Source: Entoloma clypeatum (Eukaryota; Basidiomycota; Agaricomycetes; Agaricales; Entolomataceae). From it: a stretch of 64,000 nucleotides of DNA. Made by a program: the position numbers and the translations under genes. Position 1 is the first letter of the stretch, and each line of letters begins with the position of its first letter. The notes under the pieces are model-generated. The model was given only the letters and a program-made list of their open reading frames with translations, was not told the origin of the DNA and made no database searches. This document shows, in pieces, positions 21,913-31,828 of this stretch. The stretch lies in contig OY751485.1 of NCBI GenBank assembly GCA_963565915.1, positions 2,480,001-2,544,000 of the forward strand, given 5' to 3'.

Positions 21913-23554
21913 CTAGGCAACATCGCGAGACGACCCCTGAACGAACAGATCCTTTGCGACTTCATCGGCATCTTCCTCCACAGGAGAGTCCTCATCAGAA
22001 GCCGAGTCCAATTTCTGGACAGGCGCAACCTTCTTGACGAAGACGGGATTCTCGCAGGAGGACTGTTGACCAGCGGGAGGGTTGAATTGAGCGAGGCCAA
22101 AGACTTCGAAGAGCTCCTGGCGAGCCCCCTCATCAGCTACCAGGCCCTGAGGAAAGTCGCCCTCGCGACGATACAGCTGAGCCAGCTGGTGAAGGAAGTG
22201 GGTAATGGACCGCTCACGACGAGCGGCGATGGCCGACAAGGCTTCCGAGAGGTGGAAGTGGAGAGCAGTCGAGGCTTGGATGTCGACAAGAGTCTCGCGG
22301 ATGGCTGGAAATAAATTGCAGCGGCTAGAAAGAGGGCAGATGGTAGAACGCACCAGCCGTGCTCGATTGACCAAAGGCATGGGCCATGGTCGCGAGGAGT
22401 TCCGCACGTTCACCACTCACCTCAAAAGAGCACCCTACCCGGCTACCGCTCTGGCAGTTGGAGCACTTCTTGCCCCAACCTTGGAAACGGCAGCGAGCCG
22501 CACTTGGTCCACCAGCGCAAACGAGGCAGGGAAGGCTGGGCTAAGAAAAGACATAGTTAACTACAGAATGAGTCAGGAAGAAAGAAAACGTACCATAACG
22601 GGCAACGCAACACGGAGTTGTCGCAACTCATCTGCCTTGAGGGCAGTACCTTCTTTCGCGTCGACCTGCGGTTCTTTCGCGACCGTGGCGGGTTTCGGTT
22701 CGGGTTGAGGAGGGGGCCTCGCGGGCGCTTTCTGAGTGGCCGCGGGCGCTGTTACGACACGGGGCCTTTTAGCGACGGGTTGAGGTCTGGCGGGGGTGTG
22801 CGCATCGACCACCTCGACGTCGTCGTCCTCGCTGTCTGCTTGCGAAGCTTGATGACCGATATCGGAGCGACGTTTCTGGAAGGAAATTTAGTAAGAAGTA
22901 AAAGAAATGATCAGAAAGTTCACCTTGAGAGCTCCCTGACTGGGAGGCAAATGGGGAGCCGCACGCTTACCGCTAGCATGGGTCACAGGCTTAGATCATG
23001 CAGCGCGAGAGGTTGACTTGTTCTTGTCCTCAATGTTGGGTGAAGTTGGACTGGCCGTCATGTACTCCACGCCTTTCGCGATGAGCTTTGCGGGTCGTTT
23101 TCCGCTAGAGATGGACGGTTCGGGGACGGGGACGGCCTCGTCCTCTTCCAGTAGGCGATCCTGCATAAATGTAATGTGGAAATTAGCAAAACAAATAAGC
23201 AAACGACTCACCTCGGGGAGGTCTTGGAGGGTTTGCCCATGAAGGTCGGGCCACCATTTCCACCAGCGGCGGTCCATCGTGTAGCCGGAGCGGTATAAGT
23301 TGTACGCGATGGTGTTTAAGAGCCGCTCGCCGTAGTCATCCACACAACCTGCAGCCGCGACCTGAAAGAAGAAATGTTTGAGTAGGAAACGGGGTCTCGC
23401 GAGCATCACTTACCAGTGTATCGTGAAGTTCTGATAAGATTTCCCGAATCCGTGCTTCTCCGGACTTGCGGAGTCGGTTGAGATCGGTGAGGATATTGAG
23501 TTCGACCTCAAATTTAGAAAGGCGAGTGTAGAGCTCATTCAGAGACGTGGTCAT
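21913..23554 (-). pseudogene. Antisense spliced gene 1 within element C: Cys-cluster protein (broken)
   Basis: Minus-strand gene with exons 23554-23414, 23361-23212, 23160-22924, 22875-22594 and 22540-21913; the first four introns are GT-AG and in phase. The start MTTSLNELYTRLSKFEVEL leads into a helical segment, then a tryptophan-rich exon (DRRWWKWWPDLHGQ), a basic/proline-rich linker, and a cysteine cluster C-x2-C-x8-C-x8-C-x2-C-x8-C (CLVCAG ... CRFQGWGKKCSNCQ ... CSFEV). A helical C-terminus (about LVDIQASTALHFHLSEAL) and an acidic tail follow. Defects: TGA at 22998-22996, probably from CGA, and a frame change near 22345. The cluster resembles a zinc-binding fold; nucleic-acid binding is only a guess. 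Confidence 0.65.
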
Positions 23555-23738
23555 GTTGAACGAGAGGAAAAGTGAGAACTGGGGAATGAGGCAGACTGCC
23601 CCAGCCTTTATGGGAATTGGAAGTCTCGCGAGGCTACTGCGGAGGAAGTTATCTGTCAAAATCCATCAGCGTGGAGTTAGGTCGCGAGAACGGCAAACCT
23701 TTGATGTTACTTGGTATAGGCGAACATGAGGCCAGTGG

Positions 23739-24127
23739 TGTTACGGACTTACCGGTTTGTATGCTACGCACTTTTCCCATGCATTGTACCTTCGTTATTT
23801 CTTTGACTCATCGGACCGCTTATTCATTTACCTTTACTCTACCATTCTCCTTTAGTATACTTTGCTCCCGCGCTGACTCGCACTCCGCAGTAGGGATTAC
23901 TCAGTCCGCAGTTGTCTGACTCACTTCGCACTGCCTTTCCGCAGTTACTGACTCATCCGCACTGCCTTTCCGCAGCTACTGACTCACTCGCTACCGCTCA
24001 TAGCCAGTACTATATAAACCCCATGTACCATAGCTACATTCCTTAGATTTAGCAATCACTTTGCTCTTCGCCTTTCCACTTCCTGCATACTCTGCCCAAA
24101 CCTTGGAACAGTTTGTTAAGCATAACA
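23739..24127 (+). repeat. Element B 5' LTR
   Basis: 389-bp direct repeat of 29975-30363. Contains repeats of CCGCAGTNACTGACTCA and a TATATAAA box at about 24011-24018. The inferred RNA start is about 24045 (AGATTTAGCAA). Confidence 0.93.
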
Positions 24128-24129
24128 AG

Positions 24130-24140
24130 TTGCTAAATCT
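24130..24140 (+). promoter_or_regulatory. Element B self-priming primer-binding site
   Basis: TTGCTAAATCT begins two bases after the LTR and is the exact 11-nt reverse complement of AGATTTAGCAA (24045-24055), about 30 bp past the TATA box. Same arrangement and spacing as element A, with unrelated sequence. Confidence 0.78.
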
Positions 24141-24199
24141 CGTTAGGTTCGCCCAGAGCGAAGAGAGCAACTACCAGACGAGTCAAGACGTCGCGCTTC

Positions 24200-25785
24200 C
24201 TTGAAGACTTCACCAGTAACCCATTCAGCACGCCAGAAGCCCGACAGGAGGAGCTAAGTCCTCGAGACAGTATCGATTTTACACTCATCCAGCAGTACAT
24301 CGAATCGGAGATCCGTCGCATCCTACAGCAGGTGCTTGACGAAGAACTAGACAACGACAAGCATCGCCCCCACGGCGAGATAGCAGAGAGCATCCATCTT
24401 GCTCGGCAACACCAGATCGCGCGTTACAATGCCTGACAGAACGAACTCGAAAGCTTTCGCGTTCAAGAAGGACCTCAGACAGGTCGGATCACAGAGATCA
24501 GAGAGTTTATCGGTGTCCAGACAACCGTTATCAGAAGATTGATTAGGACGCTCACATCGAGACGTCCCAGAGCCACATCATCACGTCTTACTCGAAGCAG
24601 CAGATCTACGCCCACTTCACCACCGAAGAACAACAGACCGAGTACAACCGCTGGGCATGAAACGAGAGACTTGACCCCTTCTCGAGACCAACAGACGCGC
24701 AGGAACAGAGATTCCTTAGAGATTTACAGAGGAAATACTCTGAACATTTTGCCACCGATTCCGCCGACGAGTCCCCTGACGAATTTACTTTTGACTCCGC
24801 GCAGTCAGATATCGAACAGACGCCTAGAACAGGGACTCATTTTCAATCCTTACCTGTATCCTGAACCCCATCTTCATCCCAACAACCCGACTCCTCTTCT
24901 CCTCCGCAGACTCTAAACATGGCAGAAGCTCCGGCTGTACAAACAATGGATACATCCAAGATCATCAAGGATCCTGGGATGTTCAAGGACAGGTACACCT
25001 TTGACGAGTGGTGGAAAGCCACCAAACTATACATCAGGTTCCAAAAGAGCCTCACAGACGATCAGAAGATTCTTGCGGTGTTATCCCGCATGATGGAAGG
25101 GTCCGGCAGACACTGGGCCAGTAACAAGTTAGACGCTCTTGCCGTTGACAACGAGAACATCACCTGGCTAGGTTTTTCCAATGATATCGCCACACAATTC
25201 TCCATCGCCAACAAGTCGGTCGCTGCCAAAGCGAGACTTGAAGTCCTGAAACAAGAGAAACGCACTGTTGATGAATTCTTGGATGAATTCGAAGAACTCT
25301 TGAAACTGTCAAACCTTGGTGAAGAAACTGGGAAATACATCCTAGAGAAGAACGTCAACCGCAGAATCTCTGAACAAGTGGCCAGCGATGGCAAGACGTA
25401 CACCGATTATGCAAAGGAGATCCGAAACAAGGGACGACAGATGGAAGGACATGCACTGGTCATCCGAGGTGGCGGCGACATGCGCACCGGATCGGGTACC
25501 ACTTATGGTGGTCAGGGCAAAGCCATGGAGATTGACAAAGCAGGAGTAGCTCATTGCTACAACTGTCAGCGCTTCGGTCATTTGGCTAAAGACTGTAGCG
25601 CTCCAAAGAAGAAAGATGGTCGCAAGTGTTTCAACTGTGACCAAGAAGGCCATATCGCGCGCAACTGCCGCAAGCCGAAGAAGAACTCCGGAAGGATTAG
25701 GAAGGTGTCCGAGGAAGATGCCGAGAATGATGAAACCACAATCTTAGAAGCCGATGAGAAGGATTTTCCCGAAGGGTCCGATTAA
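24200..25785 (+). pseudogene. gag: Element B Gag, with broken N-terminal extension
   Basis: The intact part starts at ATG 24919 (MAEAPAVQTMDTS) and runs 288 codons: capsid-like region FDEWWKATKLYIRF ... FLDEFEELLKL, then two CCHC knuckles CYNCQRFGHLAKDC and CFNCDQEGHIARNC, and an acidic end. Upstream, protein-like sequence continues (FLEDFTSNPF, IQQYIESEIRRILQQVLDEE, KQQIYAHFTTEEQQTEYNRW, FATDSADESPDEFTFDSAQ). It is broken by TGA at 24434-24436, 24658-24660 and 24862-24864 and a one-base shift near 24545. The original Gag was therefore probably much longer; its true start is not clear. Confidence 0.75.
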
Positions 25786-25789
25786 ACGA

Positions 25790-28700
25790 CGCTAAGTCGC
25801 GACCCTTATCTATTAAACGGACTTGCTTGCCTTGTATGACTGCAGACAATAGAACCTATGTCATCCCTGCCAAGCGAGCCGCTGCGTCGACTAAGATTGT
25901 GAAGGGAGATAAACCTCCGAAAAGACGAGAAATCAGGCTGTTAGCGCAGCTCAAAACACGACGAGGACCAAAGGTTATCCGACCTGAGGTTGACAGCGGA
26001 TGTGAACGCACATGCATTCATCCCAGAATAGTACGCGAACAGAACCTCCCCACGCGAGGAATACCACCCATAGCAATTCTAAATGCGGATGGATCACCAA
26101 ATCAACAACAGAAAGCGAGCCAACTTGCCGAAGTCAAACTGCATTTGGGAGCACATCAGGAAACCATGGAAGCAATGGTACTGGACATTGGGAGGATGGA
26201 CATGCTCTTGGGACATGACTGGTTGGTACACCACAACCCCACAATCAATTGGACAACCGGCGCGGTAACATTTAACCGGTGCCCAACAACATGTTGAACC
26301 AAACACTCGGATTTTAGGATTAACCTTAATGGTCGCAAACACCGGGTTCGCATGGTTGAGGTGCGCGACAAAGATGCACCCAAAAAGTCGGATCAGAAAT
26401 GGAAGCCTGGAGACCCTATTTTGGAAGCTGTCACTCCCACACCACCTCCCACAACCAAACGACCCTCATATGTTGAATGATTTGCTCATCTTTTCGAGAA
26501 AGAGAACTTTGACAAGATTCCAAAGGAGAGGGAATGGGACCATGGTATCGAACTTACACCGGACGCACCAAAGGAACTAGGGGGAAATACATATCCTATG
26601 ACGCAAAAGGAACAAGAAGAATTGGACGCATTCATTGACGAGGGTCTAGCAACAGGAAAGATCCGCCCGTCCAAATCCCCTTATGCCTCCCCTTGCTTCT
26701 TCATCAACAAAAAGGATGGCTCCAAACGATTGGTACAAGATTACCGCATGGTCAATAAATTCACGGTCAAAGACAAGTTCCCACTCCCACGAATATCCGA
26801 TCTCTTGGACGTACTGAAAGATGCGGTCTACTTCAATAAAATGGACATCATGTGGGGCTATAACAACGTCCGGATTAAGGAGGGCGATGAATGGAAAGCT
26901 GCCTTCCTCACCAGTCGAGGATTGTTCGAACCATTGGTCATGTTTTTTGGTCTTTGCAACTCCCCGGGAACGTTCTCTCGAATGATGGCTAGTCTATTCC
27001 GGGACCAGATCCGCCGACGTATCTGCATGATCTACATGGACGACATTGTGGTTATCAGTAAAACCAAGGAAGAACTCGCGCGAAACACCAAAGAAATCCT
27101 ACAGATCCTATCGGACAATGATTTGTTCCTAAAGGAGAAGAAGTGTTTATGGGAAGTAACGAAATGTCCTATATTGGGATATGTGGTTGGTGAGGGACGT
27201 GTTGAGATGGAAACTGAGAAGGTGGATACGATCTGAAACTGGTGAGCACCCACATCAAAAAAGGAAGTTCAGAGGTTCCTTGGATTTGCCAACTTCTATC
27301 AACGTTTTATTGAAGGGTACTCAAACATCGCAAAGCCTCTCACTGCGCTCACAGGCGGTATGGCATTTACTTGGGGACCAACAGAGCAGCAAGCCTTTGA
27401 AGGTCTCATATGGGCAATTACATCGGCACCGGTCTTGGCATTACCAAAACCAGAGGGACAGTTCAGGGTTGAAACCGATGCATCGGGCTATGCAATTGGA
27501 GCAGTACTCTCTCAGAAGCAAGACGACAAATGGCACCCCATCATGTTCTTGTTGCGGACCATGTCCGCAGCTGAACAGAATTACGAGATATACGACAAGG
27601 AACTTCTGGCAGTCGTGGAAGCATTGAAAGATTGGAGACACTATCTGCTCGAAGCCAGGGAACGTTTTGAAATCTTGACCGATCACAAGAACCTGGAATA
27701 TTTCCGTTGTCCTCAGGACCTGAATCAATGACAGCGACGCTGGAAAATGAAGTTACAAGACTATGACTTCGAATTACGGCATGTGCCCGGCAAGACCAAT
27801 GCGAAAGCGGACATCCTGTCACGCTTACCCTGGTATGAAGCGGAACTCGAACCACAGGACAGTGACCAAATGCTCAAGGAGGGACTATTCTTGAAACAAT
27901 TGGAATCAGAAGATGTGGTACAAATGGAGATGTTCACGGAGGAACAATTCTTTGAAGGGGGTGAAACATCTGATTCCATCAAAATTGGAAACATCACAAC
28001 CATCGAAAATCCGTGGATTGCACACATCAAGGGTTCAAACCGCATGGAGACAGAAGTAGCCCAGGGTCTAAAGAAGAATCCTCATTGGTATCAACAGGAA
28101 AACGGCATCACATATGCAGGTGAACGAGTCTATGTCCCGCCAGATCCACAATTACGACAAGAATTGATGTTTGAATCACATGATGCACCAGTGGCTGGAC
28201 ATCCAGGACAGTACCGGACACATGAACTCCTCACTCGCACCTACTGGTGGCCTACCATACTGCATGATGTGAAGAAGTACGTGAAGGGTTGCGACACTTG
28301 TCAACGCAACAAGATTAACTGACAAAAGCGACATGCTCCGCTACATCCCCATGCAGCACCAAGTCACCCATGGGAAGACATAGGAATCGACGTCGTGGGA
28401 CCGATACCAGAATCTGATGGAAAAAACACAATCCTGGTCATCACGGATAGACATTCAAAGATGCTTCACCTCATTCCGACAACCGTGGAACTATTGGCTG
28501 AAGGATTAGCCAAGATCTATCGGGATCAGATATGGAAGCTTCATGGGATCCCCAAAAAGATCATCAGCGATAGGGGACCACAGTTCGCTGCGAAGTTCAT
28601 GGAGATACTCTGCCGCATGTTAGGGATCAAGAGGAACCTGTCCACCGCATACCACCCACAGACTGATGGACAGGCCGAGCGATCACATCAGGAAACAGAA

Positions 28701-29435
28701 GCATTCTTACGAAACTTTGTCAAGCATCTACAGGATGATTGGGCTGAATGGATCGCAATTGCAGAGTTCCAGTACAATGACAAAGAACACCAGGCAACGA
28801 AGCACACCCCATTCTACCTCAACTACGGTTTACATCTGTGGAAGGGAGAACTCATGTTAGAAGATACCAATCCGGCTGCCAACGACTTCTTGAAAAAACT
28901 CAAACAGGCACGAGAAGAAGCCAATGCTGTGCTGAAACAAGCACAGGATCAGATGAAGAAGACAGTTGACACACGGCGAAGTCCGTCTCGGGACTACCGC
29001 ATCGGAGACAAGGTGTGGCTGGAAGGGACTAACATCAGGACCGATCGACCCTCAAAGAAACTTGATGCACTCCAACATGGACCATTCAAAGTCCTAGAGA
29101 AGAAAGGAGCTAGCGCGTACCTTCTTGATCTTCCAAAGACTTGGAAAATGATTCACCCTGTGTTCAACGAGACCCTGTTGTCACCATATGAAACTCCGAA
29201 GTACGCCATCCAGAAAAAGAAACCAGCCCCCGATCCGATCATTGTCGAAGGACGAGAAGAGTACCATGTGTCTACGATCCTGGACTCTCAAAAGTTCCGC
29301 GGAAAGATCCAGTACCTCGTCCAGTGGGAAGGATATGGCCCAGAAGAGAACACATGGGAACCTCGAGCTAATGTTCAGAACGCTCAAGATTTGATCCGTG
29401 ATTTCCATCGGCAGAACCCGTCTCGACCACAATAA
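25790..29435 (+). pseudogene. pol: Element B Pol: protease, RT, RNase H, integrase, chromodomain; six TGA stops
   Basis: Single frame, -1 relative to gag; no canonical slippery heptamer was found at this junction. Protease with EVDSGCERTCIH (DSG) at about 25990; RT with QDYRMVNKFTVKD and YMDDIVV (about 27035); RNase H (ETDASGYAIGAVL, LTDHKNLEYF); integrase finger (ESHDAPVAGHPGQ, CDTCQRNK) and DDE core (GIDVVGPI, SDRGPQFA, GQAERSHQETE); chromodomain IQYLVQWEGYGPEENTWEP. TGA stops at 26295, 26478, 27234, 27243, 27729 and 28320 (first bases). Several replace residues that are arginine in relatives, e.g. TIRNW and LNxRQxRW. Confidence 0.92.
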
Positions 29436-29940
29436 AAGACGAGTTCTCAAAATGCATGACAATATCGACCTCATCAGTCAACCACACACCGAGTTCCCCG
29501 CTCTAGTCTTCTCCCTGCCCAATATAGCCACCCCATTCTTCTTTTATCTCTCAACCATCCTCACCGCCATGTCAAACACCATCGTCACCTCCACCTCCAC
29601 CACCGACATCAACCCCGCCATCGCCGCCCTCATGAACGAGGCACTCTCCATGAGAGACCAAATCCACGCTCTCGAAACTTCCCTTGCCGACCTCCTCCAT
29701 CGCCAGATGCATATCCGGCTCCACTCACTGTCCAACCTACCCGTCGCCCCGAGTCCCGAGAAAAAACAAATTCTCGGAAACTACACCAGCACCCTCGTGA
29801 TCGAGAATCGACGTATTCGGCTGGCTATCAAAGGCCTCGAACTCGCCGTAGCCATCAACGAGGAGTTGATATATGATTGGAGCCTCAAGGAAAGTCCGAA
29901 CTGGTCCGATCCCGGCAACAACGAGGGATGGGGACAATGA
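29398..29940 (+). CDS. Extra ORF in env position of element B
   Basis: 180-codon open frame overlapping the pol end in another frame, ending 34 bp before the 3' LTR. It contains a hydrophobic segment LPNIATPFFFYLSTILTAM, then from the internal ATG 29569 a likely helical coiled-coil region (AALMNEALSMRDQIHALETS, then LADLLHRQ) and a charged C-terminus. It has no stops, although pol in the same element has six. Not recognised; a third protein, a late 3' ORF or chance are all possible. Start could be 29398 or 29569. Confidence 0.45.
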   Translation: MISIGRTRLDHNKRRVLKMHDNIDLISQPHTEFPALVFSLPNIATPFFFYLSTILTAMSNTIVTSTSTTDINPAIAALMNEALSMRDQIHALETSLADLLHRQMHIRLHSLSNLPVAPSPEKKQILGNYTSTLVIENRRIRLAIKGLELAVAINEELIYDWSLKESPNWSDPGNNEGWGQ

Positions 29941-29974
29941 CTCTGTGAGGACACAGAGCTTGAGGAGGGGAACA

Positions 29975-30363
29975 TGTTACGGACTTACCGGTTTGTATGC
30001 TACGCACTTTTCCCATGCATTGTACCTTCGTTATTTCTTTGACTCATCGGACCGCTTATTCATTTACCTTTACTCTACCATTCTCCTTTAGTATACTTCG
30101 CTCCCGCACTGACTCGCACTCCGCAGTAGGGATTACTCAGTCCGCAGTCGTCTGACTCACTTCGCACTGCCTTTCCGCAGTTACTGACTCATCCGCACTG
30201 CCTTTCCGCAGCTACTGACTCACTCGCTACCGCTCGTAGCCAGTACTATATAAACCCCATGTACCATAGCTATATTCCTTAGATTTAGCAATCACTTTGC
30301 TCTTCGCCTTTCCACTTCCTGCATACTCTGCCCGAACCTTGGAACGGTTTGTTAAGCATCACA
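29975..30363 (+). repeat. Element B 3' LTR
   Basis: 389 bp matching 23739-24127, preceded by the purine tract GAGGAGGGGAACA (29962-29974) and followed by the AGTGG duplication. Confidence 0.93.
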
Positions 30364-30368
30364 AGTGG

Positions 30369-30543
30369 GGGCCGAGTGCGGACTTTGTGTGTCCACAGTG
30401 CGGCGTGTCAAGTGGGGCCGTCTCGCGAGAACACGTTTTGGGGTGGAACTCGAATATATGGAAAGCGGTGCTAGAGTGGACTGGTCATATCGCTGTCGTT
30501 AGATAGGATTGACTGGGACAGTCAGGATTTAGTGTGGGGGAGA
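30369..30543 (+). promoter_or_regulatory. Element C 3' end with polypurine tract
   Basis: Remaining internal DNA of element C after element B. It ends in TTTAGTGTGGGGGAGA (30528-30543), the PPT abutting the 3' LTR. It may also hold the displaced upstream promoter region of antisense gene 1. Confidence 0.7.
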
Positions 30544-31824
30544 TGATAAGGCCGCAATGTGTCTAGGCCTAAAATCTGCGCGTTTTGCACCCTTTCACAC
30601 TATCTCTAAGGGATATAGAGAGTCCTAGATGAGCTCCGATTCTGAGGACTTAGTGGCGACGTTAGAGAGAGAGACCAGCGACCCTGGCAATGTAGGACAT
30701 AGCGCTGGTCACCACTATGGGCTTAGCTATGATACTCGAGAGCTATGGGATCGTCTCACGAGATAGAAAAGACTATCGAGTGCCTCTCGCGACGAAGCGT
30801 GAAACAAGGAGATGGGTTATATTGGAGTTATCGGTGACACTAGCACTGTCTACCATACATCGGGGCTTGACCGGAGACATTCTCGCGAGAGGTTTGGTCA
30901 ACATGCGCCATGCTCCACGTCCAAATTGTCCATATCAGGAATATCGAAATGACATCGGATGATACAGACCGAGATCGGGTTTGATACATCGCGATCAACA
31001 TGACCTTATGGTGAACTTTGATAGGGACCGAATCTGATGGGTGGCTTATCAAGGCGACCCTTAATTGATGCAGCTGATACCTCACGGTAACTAATCGGCA
31101 TCGTCCCGGGTACATCGCAAAACCAAGATATTGAAATAGTGGCCTCTCCAGTGTGGCAGAGGTTTGGATATGGAAAAGGGGCGTACCTGTGGCGTTGTCT
31201 ACCACATGGGCGCATCGAAACGACTCTAGCGAAGGTCACTTGACCGGACACCATTTATTGATACCACATGCAACCTTTTTCTATATTTATTGCTGCTCAT
31301 GTATAAAATCTCGTAGTTTCGTGGTAGATAGGTTAGGTTAGATTGTGCCCCAGAATTGATAGCATTTGTCTTGTGCATCTGTTGTCGTTCGCGAGTATCA
31401 TTGAAGCCTCGAGATCGTTTGGTTTGCATCGGAAGTCAGTCGCAATTGTGTTTTGTGTGTTCGAGAACTTGTCAATCATCAAATCGTGTTATCTATCGGT
31501 CGTATTGGTCATTGTCGTGTTCGTATTCGGTCGAGATCGTGTTCGCGAAGTCTTGTTGGTCCGGAAATCACAAACCTCGGTTCATTATCTATTGAGAACT
31601 ATCTCTAAGTCTTGTTCGAGACCTATCGAGCCATCGCTAAACGAGTTATTCAATTGTTGTTTGGAAGAGTCGCATCCTGAGTGATCCCACTCATCACCCC
31701 GAACTATATCGATTGAGAAGTACACATCGCGAGACTTGTTCGGTCTTCGTTGTTGTGTTTGGTGTTTGTGTGTGTGATAGAGATATCGCTCGCGCTCATC
31801 CCCAGACTCACTTCCTTCGTTTCA
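30544..31824 (+). repeat. Gypsy C 3' LTR (intact)
   Basis: 1281 bp, TGATAAGG...CGTTTCA. It contains the uninterrupted GATGA site that element A used in the sister LTR, and a TATAAAA box at 31302-31308. Followed by the CCGT duplication 31825-31828. Short open frames inside it are not genes. Confidence 0.93.
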
Positions 31825-31828
31825 CCGT

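Larger units (their letters stand above)
23739..30363 (+). mobile_element. Gypsy chromovirus B inserted in element C
   Basis: 6.6-kb chromodomain Gypsy element with 389-bp LTRs (TGTTACGG...) and a perfect 5-bp duplication AGTGG (23734-23738 and 30364-30368). About eight LTR differences, mostly transitions. Order: self-priming PBS, gag, pol, an extra ORF in the env position, PPT, LTR. It sits about 180 bp upstream of the start codon of antisense gene 1 and probably removed part of that gene's promoter. It is inactive: nine premature stops, all TGA, plus a one-base shift in the gag leader region. Confidence 0.93.
5139..31824 (+). mobile_element. Gypsy element C: gag-pro-pol plus two antisense genes
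   Basis: Ty3/Gypsy element inserted in the Copia pol gene with a 4-bp duplication CCGT (5135-5138 and 31825-31828). The LTRs are 1281 bp each; the 5' LTR is split by element A, and its two pieces (5139-5557 and 11712-12573) add up exactly to the 3' LTR (30544-31824). Order: PBS 12576, gag 13057, pro 14712, pol to 19660, two antisense spliced genes (19859-23554), element B (23739-30363), PPT, 3' LTR. About 30 LTR differences, mostly CpG-type transitions. Defective: stop in gag, deletion across the reverse transcriptase active site, and a frameshift at the pol end. Confidence 0.9.

Noticed and set aside
22324..22421. A further intron in antisense gene 1 (GTGAGT...TTTCTAG)
   Set aside because: Sites look good, but the exon after it is out of phase and the 96-nt interval itself reads protein-like (ELLATMAHAFGQSSTAG); a frameshift in a continuous exon fits better.
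25760..25790. Slippery heptamer at the element B gag-pol junction
   Set aside because: TTTTCCC is not a canonical X XXY YYZ heptamer in the gag frame; the mechanism is left open.
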